Below, in pieces: positions 13,233 through 25,995 of a stretch of 64,000 bases of DNA. The translations under genes were made by a program, and so were the position numbers. How positions within the stretch are numbered: the first letter of the stretch is position 1; the number at the start of each line of letters is the position of its first letter. A model generated the notes under the pieces. The model had not been told where the DNA came from and did not search any database. It saw only the letters and a program-made list of their open reading frames with translations. This DNA is from Cavia porcellus. Its lineage: Eukaryota; Chordata; Mammalia; Rodentia; Caviidae. The DNA is taken from positions 13,391,501-13,455,500 of the forward strand of contig NW_026947506.1 of the NCBI RefSeq assembly GCF_034190915.1. Direction: 5' to 3'.

Positions 13233-14929
13233 GAAACCAGAGATTTATATCCATAATTCCCAAGGAAAATAAGGTTGCAACCTCAGAAAGGAAATATGCT
13301 CAGGATAGCCAGTCTATAAACAAATGTGCTGCCCCCGTGATGCTTGGGTAAAATGCTAAGTGATCGAGAGAGAAAAGGACAACTACTCGTGTATAACTCT
13401 TAGTCTTAGAATAATCTAAGAGGAATCAGTCTGGGAGTATGAAAGCACCACCCTACATCTGCAGAAAATGAAGATACTAAATAAAGCTATACTCATTGTA
13501 CTAGGGATAAGTAATGTAGTACTCACAGATGTTTTCATAATACCATAGGTTTGTGACAATGTAATTCTTTCAGAATTTGAGTAGATTTTGTATTCAAGAA
13601 CAGTGTATTAAGAACTTTGCAAATTACACCTATGTTAAAAAGAGTGAAAAGAGTGAAAAATAAAAAAAAAATACAGGTCAGTGTAGGTGATTGACAGCAA
13701 CTGGTACATACTGCAAACATCAGTGTTCTTATGAACACCCAAATGGTATTGTATAGATTTATCTCAAAAACTGGTTAAAAATAACACATTCTGAATTAGA
13801 AATTAGTAAATTCATCTTTTACAACACTGATACCTCGCAATTTAGATTTTCCTTCCATTCATTAGTTCAGCATATTAAGAAAAAGCAATAATAATTACAA
13901 ATAGAATAAAATACATTTTGGTACCAACCAATTTCCCAAAAGCAACTGAGAAAACTTCCTTTTGATGTGTTGTTACTGATAAATCATACTATTGTTTATA
14001 CTTCCTGGAGATATTACTGTAATTCCTGATATGCTTTTCAAGACAATTTATGGTTCAGTGGTCTGGAGCAATCAGAAATTCACAGTAGTATGGTTCATTT
14101 TTGGTACATGTGATCGAAAAATTAACAATAAAGTAAAAATCAATGCAATATAAACATGACAAGTAAAATTTGGGTGGCAAGAAAATATAATGTTTATGTA
14201 AATGATAATATTGGCTCCAATAAGAAAAAAAACAGGCAACACAATGTACATGACATGAGAGACAATGACGTTAGGGTATAAGCAGGTATCTTGTCACAAT
14301 ATGAATAACACGACATCTGCCAATCTACAAATTGTGTGAAAAATAACTCAACTTTGTCAAAAACACATGCCCACAAGTCTCTGAAATTGTGTATCTTAAT
14401 ATAATATGTAGCATCAAATTCAAAAACATCATTTGTTACACCAAAGATGAAGTATAGGCATCAAAAATTGAACAAAAACATGAGGCAAAATCCCAACAAT
14501 TAATAAAAATAATATAAAAATGGAGTCATTGGCGGCCTATATCTCCCAGTTTTAAAGACAAAACATTAACTACAAAGATACTAACCATACTTGAAAGTAA
14601 AATGTGAATTTCAATTCATGTTTAATTAAAATACACTATGGTTAAGCACAAAGACACTCAAAAATGCAAATTTACATCAACTCAGTATTTTTTATATTAA
14701 ATCCTACATGTACAAAATCTGGGTATTTATAAGTGACTTATTGAAAACCATACCACATAGTAATTTAGGAGCACTCCACCTCAGATTTGTATTTTCTGGA
14801 ACATTTGTGAAGAAATATTGATATCAAATATCTTGTACGAATTATTACTTCTGGTCTCCACATGAGAAATTTTCACCAGATTTTCAAAACAAGATCTTTA
14901 TATATATATATATGTATTTTGTTTGTATT

Positions 14930-15078
14930 TCTGTTTTGAGACAGGGTCTCAATATGTAGTTTAGGTGGCGCTTGAGCTTAATTAGTAGCCCAGGCTGGTC
15001 TTGAACTCACAATGATCCTCCTGCCTCACTCTCTGGACTGCTGGGATTATAGGCCGAGGCCACCACACCCAGCTCAAC
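14930..15078 (-). mobile_element. B1 SINE, minus strand
   Basis: Plus strand shows GAGACAGGGTCTCAATATG, CAGGCTGGTCTTGAACTC and CTGCTGGGATTATAGGC, the reverse complement of B1. A short AACAAGAT direct repeat flanks it (ending near 14,894 and starting near 15,076), with a TA-rich tail at 14,900-14,912. It lies just downstream of the finger remnants. Confidence 0.85.
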
Positions 15079-15120
15079 AAGATTATATATATTAAGTGTG
15101 CACCCATTGAGGATTCTTTC

Positions 15121-15288
15121 ATATGTTTCAAACAGTGTGTGGACAGGCATCTTTCCCACATTACTTACCCACATATGGTTACTGTCCAGTTCAGTTTTTT
15201 TTTATGTATATTACAATCACTGGGCCTGCTGAAAGCTTTCCCACATTGCTTACATGTAGCCAGTGTCTATTCCTTGTGTGAATTCTTT
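15121..15288 (-). pseudogene. Decayed zinc fingers beyond the L1 insert
   Basis: On the far side of the L1 fragment the minus strand again spells finger remnants: [17 protein letters not shown], then a poorer copy with GTAAGTAATGTGGGAAAG in place of the CKQCGK codons and an ETYERI-like end. Stops and frameshifts are present. These were once continuous with the array at 15,581 and above. Confidence 0.8.
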
Positions 15289-15793
<505 letters not shown>

Positions 15794-16718
15794 CTACTTA
15801 CGTACATAGGGTTTCTCTCCAGTGTGAAGTCTTTCATGTATATGACAATATCGCTGTGTGGAGAAAGCTTTCCCACACTGCTTACATACATAGGGTTTCT
15901 CTCCAGTGTGAGTTCTTTCATGTATTGTAACATAACTGCACCTGTTGAAAGCTTTTCCACATTGCGTACAGACATAAGGTTTCTCTCCAGTATGAATTCT
16001 TTCATGTATTTGACAATACCTATGTGTCGTAAAAGCTTTCCCACATTGCTTACATACATAAGGTTTCTCTCCAGTGTGAAGTCTTTCATGTCTTCGACAA
16101 TGAGTGTTTCTGCTGAAAGCTTTCCCACATTGCTTGCACATATATGATTTCTCCCCAGTGTGAGTGATTTCATGTGATTGACAAGAGCATTTTGTGCTGA
16201 AAGCCTTTCCACATTGCTTACATACATAGGGTTTCTGCCCAGTGTGAATTCTTTCATGTCTTTGACAACATGAACGTGTCGTGAAAGCTTTCCCACATTG
16301 CTTACATACATAGGGTTTCTGCCCAGTGTGAATTCTTTCATGTCTTTGACAACATGAAAGTGTAGTGAAAGCTTTCCCACATTGCTTACATACACAGAGT
16401 TTCTTTCCAGTGTGAATTCTTTCATGTATTTGACAATACCTATGTGTCGTAAAAGCTTTCCCACATTGTTTACATATGTATGGTTTCTCTCCAGTGTGAA
16501 TTCTTTCATGTTGCTGACAATTTCCACGTTTGGCAAAAGCTTTCCCACATTGCTTACATGCATAAGGTTTCCCTCCATTGCAGTGTAATTCATGGATCGG
16601 AACATCATTGTGTGTGTCTGTTTCTTTCACATCCACATTTCCATCTTGGGTACAAGGAAATGTTTCTTCATACTGATTCCAAGTTTTATATTCATTGCAT
16701 CTCTCTATCTTGTCATTT
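15794..16718 (-). CDS. KRAB zinc-finger protein, last (finger) exon
   Basis: Final coding exon of a KRAB-C2H2 zinc-finger protein, a family of nuclear DNA-binding repressors that mostly silence transposable elements through TRIM28. The acceptor is a pyrimidine run ending TTTACAG at 16,719-16,730. The exon enters in the phase left by the 61-bp exon and stays open to a TAG at 15,794-15,796. It encodes a linker of about 49 residues, then nine tandem 28-residue C2H2 fingers (residues about 114-365 of the predicted 371), each of the CKQCGKAF type joined by HTGEKP-like linkers. Contact residues (-1,2,3,6) read KGNQ, TRYI, TSCR, TSCR, TCSS, RTHR, TRYI, RSYI, TRYI. In eight fingers the usual core Leu is Cys. 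Finger 3 begins KLCVC and finger 6 KSYMC, small departures from the linker. Reading stops at KPYVRK: the first finger-10 Cys is Arg and the following Gln codon is TAG. Specific orthology is not recognised. Confidence 0.9.
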
Positions 16719-18045
16719 CTGTAAAGAGAAAAAAATCACAATGAAATGGGGTCTCTGTATTAATGATTTACCATAGCAACTACTGTTTTGATAACAGCTA
16801 AGAAATCTGGACAAATAATTAATTGAATGCCTTGCAGGATACATTTGTAATAGCCATTTCAAAAAGAGTAGTATTCACTGGGGAATGTTGAAGTTGGTAT
16901 ATTTTGAAATACAGAATATTTCGCTTCATTTTGGGCAATGGTACATATATGGATCACACACTGACCATTCTGATCCCTTTTCCCTCGCTGCTCTGCCCCT
17001 TCTCTCCTTACCCAGTTTGTCATTCCCTTCTCCAAAAGGTCTGTCTTTCCTTTCTCTATCACCTCTCTTTTATTTTGCTCTATCATTTTTATTTTGGTGT
17101 CTCATGGAAGAGAAGCCATGTGACATTTCCCATCTGTAGCTGAGTTATTTCACTGAATTTTATGGGAAGAAGACCAGCATATTTCTTTCGACAAATGACA
17201 CATTATGTATTTTTTTTGGCTGATTACCTAACATATTTACTCTTTTTTTTTTTCAATGTAGGAAATAAAACACAGGTATTACCACAAAATCTCTAGCTTT
17301 TTTTATTTCTAATTTTGAAAAGTTGTCAGTGATGTTTAAGGTGTTCTGGGAGAGCTTCAACCTGTCAGTCTGCAAAATCTGCTTCCCTGAGTGCTGCGTT
17401 TACAGGAATAAACAGTGACATGGAGCCTATAAACAATTTTCTTCATCCAAAAATCCAGTGATAGATATCTAAGATGGTTGAAGGCCTTTATTGGTTGTAA
17501 AGTGAACTACTTTCAATATGGGCATGCATGGATCTGTATAATATGATGATTTTCACTCTTTTGAGAATATACCCAGAAACATACAAGGACCAACTTTTAC
17601 AGGCATCTGGATTATTACAGTGACTGTACTTAACAATCCACCAGCCTTCTAAAAGTTTTAAAACACGATGGACTCAGTTCTTTGGAGAATGGCTTGGAAA
17701 CACATATTGAATAACTAGTATTCAGTTTTACTTTGAACACTTTCAAGATTAGCAATGTTTAGATACTGAAAGTGTTTGATTCACATGTATCCATAACTAG
17801 ATATGCTAAACAAGGGTTGCTGTCAAAATTGAAATTTTATTTTTTTCATTTTCATCTATATACAATACCTATGAAATTTCAGACATTTTCATGATGCAAC
17901 TACCAGATTATACATACTCAAGCTGTATAAACCTTTGGAGAATATTTTTGACATTAAATTGAACTTCATGTCATTTCCTTGGCCATCATGTTTCTGCTCA
18001 CACAGACCCCTGAGGAACATCCTCCTCCTTGTGAGAGCAAATTAC
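16719..18045 (-). other. Intron 3 of the KZNF gene
   Basis: About 1.33 kb between the 61-bp exon and the finger exon, bounded by GTAATT and a CTTTACAG acceptor. It includes a pyrimidine-rich stretch near 16,970-17,100 that is open in several frames on both strands. This looks like low-complexity composition rather than coding. Confidence 0.75.
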
Positions 18046-18106
18046 CTTAAATATCTCCAGTAAGTTTTGCATTCTTTTTCAGCTTCATGGTTATCCCCAA
18101 GTCTTC
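18046..18106 (-). CDS. KRAB short (B/b-like) 61-bp exon
   Basis: Small exon between the KRAB-A and finger exons. The acceptor is ATTCAG at its upper edge and the donor GTAATT at its lower edge. The length is 61 bp, the typical size of the KRAB B/b exon in this family. The split Gly codon from KRAB-A continues as RLGDNHEAEKECKTYWRYL and leaves two bases (AG) that complete Arg with the first base of the finger exon. With an ATG-only exon 1, the total coding length is 3+127+61+925 = 1,116 bp, an exact multiple of three, which strongly supports the three-exon join. The sequence is a weak match to a canonical B box, so it may contribute little to repression. Confidence 0.85.
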
Positions 18107-18209
18107 CTGAATTGTAGACATAGAAATATAAGGACTCATTATAATAATACATACATTATATTCCAAGTAGACCAATGATAAAATGTAAATAGGTTAAAGC
18201 TATACTTCA

Positions 18210-18428
<219 letters not shown>

Positions 18429-18523
18429 CTAAAGGACGATACATATATTTCTCAAAGGAAAGTTTAGACTCATTACCTGGTATATCTTATCTCCTCTCAT
18501 AATGTGCTGAATTGAGAGCCAAG

Positions 18524-18675
18524 GGTGGTAATGCATATCTGTAATCCCAGCACTCACGAGGCTGAGACCTGATGAATGAAATGAGTTCAAGAGTACTGTA
18601 TAACTACAGTGAGTCCAAAACCAGCATGAACTACAAGGAGAGAACCTGTCTCAATAATACAAAGTGAAATACAAC
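18524..18675 (+). mobile_element. B1 SINE
   Basis: Diverged plus-orientation B1 in intron 1, about 100 bp upstream of the KRAB exon: TCTGTAATCCCAGCACTCAC, GAGTTCAAGAG, CCTGTCTCAATAAT tail. Confidence 0.75.
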
Positions 18676-19321
18676 ACAATACACAGCTGAATGGAGGGTG
18701 AATTCTTCAATCATAATTATATGCCTTCAATCATAATTACATGCCTTGGTCATTCATCCTGTATATATGCATATTTTTTAAAGACAGCAATTCTGATGTT
18801 AGATTGCACCTCACTGCTAATGCAAGAGCAGAATAGGAGCACTGGTTCTTTTGCTGGGTCACAGCCAGGTTATTCAGCACTGTCTCTAAGGCAGACCTCA
18901 CAGTGGGAGACTACAAGACCACCACCAAAAAGCACCGGGACCGATGATAACCCAGTGAAATAATTTGATGCCCTACAGATAATCTCTTTTCAAACCTTAT
19001 TATTTATGGTACTAAGTGCTTCTTTCTTTGATGCACTTAAGCAGCATTTTGAAATTTAAATTTGGTTTCACACAAAAAAAACATACTGAACATCAAAAAT
19101 GGTATATAAATAATAATTAAAATGTTAGTGGAAAAAGCTTTATCTTAACCAGTTATGAACAACAAAAAAGCTTCAAATTATCTTATAGCTCCATGTCACC
19201 AAGTCATTACCTTGCACTCAGATATAAGGAATTCTAGCATGCTAGACAGTAAGATGTATAAAATATATTGTATGCACTGAAACCAATATATCACAAAACA
19301 ATTAGGCACAAAAGGAAAACT

Positions 19322-19475
19322 TCCACCAATTGTGGTGATACATGTGTGCAACCCCAGCACTTAGGAGACTGAAATAGGAAAAGCGCATTGAGTTTGAAGC
19401 CAGCCTTAATTGCACTGCTGTCTTAAATACAAAGAGAGACCTTGAATCAAAAAATTGTACTATAGAAAATAATAA
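19322..19475 (+). mobile_element. B1 SINE (old)
   Basis: Plus-orientation B1 with heavy divergence: ACCCCAGCACTTAGGAGACT, GAAGCCAGCC, GAGAGACCTTGAATCAAAA. Confidence 0.7.
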
Positions 19476-20579
19476 AACCATTATTAGAGAAAATGACAAA
19501 TAGACCTCAAGAATTGATTACAGACCAGAGAGCTCACAGTTATGTAGAATATTGATTGTGGATACAGCTGGTATTATACATCTCTGGAAGAAATCACAAT
19601 CTCTTTCATTTATGTTTAGTGAGAAACAGGTATGTGTTTTGGAATCTGGATTGTATAGCTTTTTATTCTACCTGCAATATTTATGTTACATACTGAAATA
19701 GGAGAGACAAATTTGAATGCTTGAGAATTCATAGTTTTAAAAGTTTTTGTATGTGAAAAGCATTTTCCTTAAAAGAAAACCAACTAACCATCAGAATTAG
19801 AATGGTAAATAGATCAAAAATATGAGATATAAACAAGACAAGAAACTATTTAGTGAATACACAGTATAAAGATTTTGCACAGGGAGTAAAGACCAATGAA
19901 CACAAATCTTAAAAAAGTGACTAAAACATATCTAACTCAAGCAAAAACAAGGAATAAATAACAAGGACCAAATTGTTTTTATATTTCACCAAAGAAAATG
20001 GAAGTGTGGAAGAACACAGTAAGGACATAGGCACGTGAGAGAATGGACAATCAATTACTACACTCTGCATTCATTTACCTTTACTTAAAAGTTTTCCAGA
20101 ACATTACGGACCAGTAACTTTTCTTCAGTGAGAAAGAAACACATTATTATTGTTATTATTCCTAAAGAACGACATGACTCTTTAAAGCAAACTTGAAAAA
20201 TCCTGTATCACATAACCAATGGAATGGATGAGAAAGCACTTAGCTCTTTATTTATTCACAGAGCAACACTTAAAAAAATACAGAAAAAAAAACTTTTTAA
20301 AAGTTTTTTTATTATTTAAAGAGAGAGAGAGAGAAAAAAAAAAAAAACAAAGCAGTAAAAAAAGTACAAGTAATCCAGAATGTCAAGCAAAAAATATACA
20401 GTAAGAAATCACTGGTTAACAGATTACACATTGTCATCCCAGAAACAGTTGTCCAAATTACAAAATTAAAGTATACAAAGTAGACATTCATACAGTGAGA
20501 TTGCAGACAGTTCTGTTCAATGATCCAACAAAAAACTGTAATATGGTTTTCTATCCTATACTTAAGCATACATGCAGGT

Positions 20580-21090
20580 ATATCCTTTAGATCACCTTCC
20601 TTTCCTCTCTTTTTTACAATAACAATTACAGTTTTTGGGTTTTATCACTCCCACAGTTCTTATAACTTTTTTTTGAAGAGAAAAAAAACCAAATGTAACA
20701 AAGCAAAACAGAGTCAGTTAGAACAGAAAGATGGATATAGTACATGATGCAAAAAGAGAATGCCAGGTGATCAACAATGGTTACCATTATGCCTCTTGCT
20801 ATCTTAAAAAGAGTTGCCTATATCATCAGGTATAGTAGAATTGAACAAAAGAGTACACAAAAAGACCAATAAAACCTACATTGGAGACCTTACAGGACTT
20901 CAAAAGAAGATAATAGTCAAACAATAATGGGCATCATAGTAAATCTTATTGCCTTCAAAGTGGTTGCCTATACCCTCAAAATTGATATTATCAAACAAAA
21001 CAGAATATAGTAAAATCAGTCAGAATAAGATGGGGAGAGCATTACACGGGTTCAAATAAGATTAATAGGAAAACAAAAAAATTTATATAA
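20580..21090 (-). mobile_element. Old L1 3' UTR fragment
   Basis: Resembles the 3' UTR of the adjacent L1 in layout (GGTTACCATTATGCCTCTTGC and GGGCATCATAGTAAATC match the ATAGTGTCTC and TATGATGTCTTG positions) but is more diverged. Probably an earlier tail fragment next to the younger copy. Confidence 0.4.
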
Positions 21091-21099
21091 CATATACTG

Positions 21100-23470
21100 A
21101 TATTTTTAATTTAGTTTTCTCTTGATTAAAAAAAATAAATTCTTTAAAAAAGAAAAAAAGGGGAGAGATTGAGATAAAAGAAGACATAGCAACTGAACAC
21201 AGGTCAAAACCTAACAATTTAAGCATCATTGTGTTTCACCACCAGATAACCTGACATAATAGTAGTCACCATAGTGTCTCTTTCCTTGAAATATTTATGT
21301 AAAACTTCGTATACTATAGCATCAAACATATCAAGATACTGTGAAGCCATTCAAGAGAATGAAAGTATTACAGAGTATTTAGAACCAGCTAACAGAAAAT
21401 GAACAATGGTTTCTATATTATCTCTGCCTATAAAAAACTTTTGATTATACTATTACATGTAGTAAAATATAATAAGATACAACATGTTAAACCAAATGGA
21501 AACAGGTGAACAACATTTGATGGGACTTCAAAACAAGATGATATTAAATCAGCACTAGCAATTATGATGTCTTGTTTTCTTTAAAATAGCTATGCACACT
21601 ATCACAGACAATAAAATTGAACAACCTAGATTAAAACCATTCCAATTAGTGGGTGAAAACATTATATGGCTTCAAACCAATATGATTGGGAATCATGATT
21701 ACCACATACTTTTATGTATTCTTATCATTTCTTACAATAGGGAAACTATTCGGTATTTATACATGTGAGTTTGATTTATTTCACTTTTGACTATGGTCTC
21801 AAGCTGCATCCATTTATTTATAAATATCTCAATGTGATCATTTTTTATAGTTGAGTAGTACTTCATTGTATAAAAATACCACAACTTTTTTATCCATTCC
21901 TCAGTTGATGGACACATAGGTTGTTTCCAGGATCTGGCTAATACACGTTGTGCTGCTATAAACATGGATGCACATATATCACTGAAGTATGATGTTTTCA
22001 GTTCTTCTGGAAATATGCTAGAAGTGGAATAGCTGGATCAAATGGGGCTTCCAATCACAGCTTTCTGAGAAATCTCCAGACTGACCTCAACAATGGTCGC
22101 ACCAGTTTGCACTCCAACCAGCAGTAAAGGAGAGTTCCTTTTTCCCCACAGCCTCTCCAGCATTTGTTGTTGGTTGTTTTCTTGATATTGGCCATTCTTC
22201 CAGGAGTGAGATGAAATCTCAGTGTGGTTTTAATTTGCATTTCTCTAATGACTAATGATGATAAACATTTTTTCATGTATTTATTTACCATTTGTATTTC
22301 TTCATCTGAGAATTATGTATTCATCTCAGATGCCCATTTTTGCATTGGGTCTTTGAATTTTGGGGGTCTGATTTTTAATTCTTTATATGTTTTAAACAGA
22401 AGTCCTTTGTCTGAGGGGCAGTTCACTAAGATTTTTTCCAGATTTGTGGGTTTTCTTTTCACTATGCTGGAGATTTCTTTTGACGTGCAAAAAATTTTTA
22501 ATAAGAGATGATCCAAGTTATTGACCCTGGGAAGTATTTCCCGTGTGGTTGGAGTCCTGTTCATGAATTCTCTACTTACTCCTATATCTTCAAGGTTTTC
22601 ACTCAATTTGTCATCCAATCGATTTAGTGTCTCTGTTTTAATATTTAGATCTTTGATCCATTTAGATTTTATTTTAGTACATGGTGATAGGCATGGGTCT
22701 ACTTTTAGTTTTTGGCATATGGAGAGCCAGTTTTTCCAACACCATTTATTAAAGAGACTGTCCTTCCAGTGAACATGTTTGGCCCCTTTATCAAAGATAA
22801 GGTGGCTGACTGTGTTTGTAGTTGTGGTTGCATCCTCTAATCTATTCCACTGATCTTCGGCTCTGTTTTGGTTCCAGTACCATGTTGATTTTACTACAGT
22901 TGCTTTGTAGTATAACTTTAAGTCAGGGATTATAATGCCTCTTGCCTTGCCTTTGCTGCTTAGAACTGTCCTTGCTATTCTAGGTCTCTTCTCACTCCAG
23001 ATGAATTTTAGGACTGATTTCTCAAGATCTATGTGGTATGTTGATGGTATTTTTATCAGGATTGCATTGAACCTGTATAGCAGTTTTGGGAGAATGTCCA
23101 TTTTCACCATATTTATTCTTCCTATCCATGAGCAAGAGATGTCTTTCCATTTTCTGATATCATCTTTAATGTCATTATTCAGTATATTATAATTTTCCCT
23201 GTATAGGCCTTTCACTTCTTTTGTGAGAATAATTCCTAAATATCTCAATTTTTTGGTTGCTAGTGTGAAAGGTGTGGCTTCTCTTATTTCTCTCTCTGTG
23301 ATTTTGTTGTTAGTGTATAGGAATGCTATTGATTTTTGGATATTGATTATGTATCCAGCCACATTGCTGAATTTTTTAATTATATCTAGGAGTCTTTCAA
23401 CGGAGCTTTGGGGGTCTTCTATGTAGAGTATCATGTCATCTGCAAATAATGACAATTTAACTTCTTCTAG
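21100..23470 (-). mobile_element. 5'-truncated L1 with ORF2 3' part
   Basis: Minus-strand LINE-1. A 380-codon stretch (23,455-22,313) starts in the reverse transcriptase at the FADDM motif and runs through the ORF2 C-terminal half. The rest is split by stops and shifts into pieces at 22,291-22,055 and 21,965-21,732, followed by the 3' UTR. ORF1, the endonuclease and the front of the RT are missing, consistent with ordinary 5' truncation. It lies in intron 1 in the same orientation as the KZNF gene. The break near 23,470 meets unrelated sequence. Not mobile. Confidence 0.9.
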
Positions 23471-24537
23471 AAAAAAGTTTTCAAAAGAATTTTCTTTGCA
23501 AATGTATAATGATCATTTATTGAAAAATCCAAGGGAGAAAAGCAAAGCAACATTTTTCTTAGAAACTCACAGATGGTAAACTTAGGGAAAGTCACCAAAA
23601 AGGGAGAAAGGACATCCATGTGGTAAGAGAGAGTTGAATTATATGGGGTATCAATCACCTGGATGCTCTCACCCTTTGCTGAAGCACAGTGAAGAAACTT
23701 TCTGAGTATTTCCAGGTTATAAACATTATTAGTGTTAACTCTAACTGACAATTTGGAAAATAAAAGTTATTGCAAAATATTGAAGCAAAACTCACCATTA
23801 AGAAAGTACACATTAAGTTGTACCTATCTACATTCATGTATGAAGGAAGAGACAACATACACACACTGGACAGCAATAAGCAAAGTAGCACAGTTACAAA
23901 CAGGAGATGCACAGAGCCTCAGCAAGCAGGGGTCAAACTCTCCACAGCCCATCAGAAAGACAGATAAGAATGTTAAAGAAAGAGAGAACAGATCAGAGCC
24001 TACACATCTGGGCTATGGTCCCAATGCTGTGCCTACTTGTATAGGAGTGGTTGTTATTTTGACACTGATGAGGCTAGATAACATAGAAATTTATACAAAA
24101 AGACACACTGGTCTATATGTTTCCTATGTGTTGATTTTAAAAAATCTGCAGAAGCTATATTAATTTGATACTTTTGAAAGTATCAAAATAATTCCAGTGA
24201 TCACATAATGAAATAAAAGGCAGTTCTTTAAAAAGAAAAGTCCTGGACATGAGTGTGGTAGATTAACTAAAGGGCACCTTTGAATACCCAGCTGAACTGA
24301 AACAGCGTGGTTCAGGGTGTGGAATGCTCACATGAGGATCACTGTCCATGGGGTAAAAAGAAACGTGCAGGGGAAGATAGCATGCTGTTCTGGATCAGCT
24401 CGTCTTGCAGGTTTTCCTGACATAAACTCAGGTGTTCAGGGGAGCTCTTGTCTATACCTTTAGCATTGCTTTCTAGCTCCAGTACATATTCTATCACAGA
24501 GCACATCTCTATCCTAGTATAAAATAATATGACATAT

Positions 24538-24627
24538 TGGGCCAGGGATTTAGCTCAGTGGCATAAGCACCTGCCTTGCAAGTGCATGGTGAGGAGTTTG
24601 ATCCTGATACCAAAAACAAAAAAAAAG
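24538..24627 (+). mobile_element. ID SINE
   Basis: GGGCCAGGGATTTAGCTCAG start, tRNA-like GAGTTTGATCCTGATACC and an A-rich tail. A 7-bp GACATAT direct repeat flanks it (24,531-24,537 and 24,628-24,634). Confidence 0.9.
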
Positions 24628-25995
24628 GACATATAACTACGTATCAATTATAAACAGCTGGACTGGGAATAATAAACTTTCTATCATAGGTAGCCCTCAG
24701 ATGACACAACAACTTTAAATATTAAAACTCATATATAAAGTGTTCAAAACTAGATGTAATAAACACAAAAAACAATTATGAAAGTATAATAAAATGTATT
24801 GGATGAAAAAATAAAAATGAACTGAGCTATTCCATGTTTACAAAGCAAAAAAATCTATAAAATATTAGATGAAAATTTCCTGTGAAAATTTTTGAGGTTT
24901 CATCATTGGCACACTTGCATTTTTTTAATTCCATCAAAAATTTTAATCCATTATCACTTTTAGAAAGTAGTCAACAATAACAGTTTTAGTTATATCAAAA
25001 AAATTTTAAAGGCCAACTTCCAACAGAAAAAGCTGAGAGGCTGTAGAATAAGGCTGTGGAGTACCTGCAACATGAATTTCCCCGAAATCATATGGGCAAA
25101 AAGTTGAGGCAAAGGAACAACAAATAATATTTTCAGCTTTGTAATAATGATATACTAACCTTAGTTATTAACTTACTCAAAAATCCAATGAATTGAAACA
25201 AAATAACACTTTGCATGAAGAAATTGTTAAGATCCAAAGAGCTTCCACAAAATCCATTCTCTGCCCACACTGGGAATAGCTAGGTGAAATCAGACAGCTG
25301 CACTGCAAGAAGCCGTAGGTGATTTGTTCACAGGCATCACGACACTATGAGTCTTCAGGCATATGGAAGGCAAATGCAAAACAAACAATTGAATTCTAAA
25401 CTCTTTGGCTTCTTCAGTGGTAATCAATTGTCCACTAAGTTTTCAACTAAGTCACCAAATTCCAGTAAGTACTCACATCCTAACACCTTATTCACATACC
25501 AAATGCACTGTGAAATGAATTCACTGATGAAGAGAAGGTCTACAAATACCCATCAACTTTCAAACTCATGTGGCATTTAGGAGACATTTTAGATTTAGAC
25601 AACAGTACCTTGTCTTCTGTAGGGAGAAAAACAAACTCGACACAGCAGTCTCCCCAAACTGAAACTTCACATGTGTCCTGAGTCTCCCCTCAATCCTGCT
25701 CATCACTGATCAGCACAGCCCAGAGGAAGGCTGCAGGCACTGAGCTGACAAAGGCGGGGCTCTGGCCACAGCAAAGTAAACTTACTGGATGGGACAGGAC
25801 AGGATGCTTAAGTCCTGCCCAGTCTCATCCCATCCAGAGCATTACAAAGGAACAAATGAGGATCAGTAAAAGTCGATGTACAGGAACTGGTGCAGGTAGG
25901 TCCAGATCCTGCCAAAGCTGGTTCTGTCCACTCCTAACCAGAAGCTGTACAGCCAACACAAGCCTTACTCCTACTGTGTGTGATGTGGCCATAAC

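Larger units (their letters stand above)
5900..14900. repeat. Segmental duplication block A
   Basis: Long colinear similarity by eye to block B (31.1-43.1 kb): for example 6,150-6,560 with 32,860-33,225 plus 33,833 onward, 7,080-7,200 with 34,410-34,840, 8,720-8,880 with 38,470-38,620, the promoter region 9,360-10,150 with 39,060-40,220, and 13,290-13,390 with 42,060-42,150. Divergence is considerable, with many small indels and private SINEs (B1 at 7.95 and 8.49 kb are absent from B). The part above 12.5 kb is also the region downstream of the KZNF fingers. Confidence 0.75.
18429..25995 (-). other. Presumed intron 1 of the KZNF gene
   Basis: About 7.6 kb between the candidate exon 1 and the KRAB-A exon. 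It holds two B1 SINEs (near 18.53 and 19.33 kb), A/T-rich tracts, old and younger minus-strand L1 sequence (20.6-23.47 kb) and one ID SINE (24.54 kb). I see no additional coding exon. Its boundary on the right depends on the uncertain exon 1. Confidence 0.45.

Noticed and set aside
13072..13263. Short frames on the minus strand near 13.1 kb
   Set aside because: They are antisense translations of a B1 SINE.
16859..17143. Open frames on both strands in intron 3
   Set aside because: Pyrimidine-rich low-complexity sequence between well-defined splice sites; no start, domain or homologous copy.
22224..23426. Several plus-strand frames rich in Leu/Ile/Phe at 22.2-23.4 kb, 49.1-50.2 kb and 51.4-51.8 kb
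   Set aside because: Antisense readings of L1 ORF2. They look membrane-like only because of the base composition of the opposite strand.
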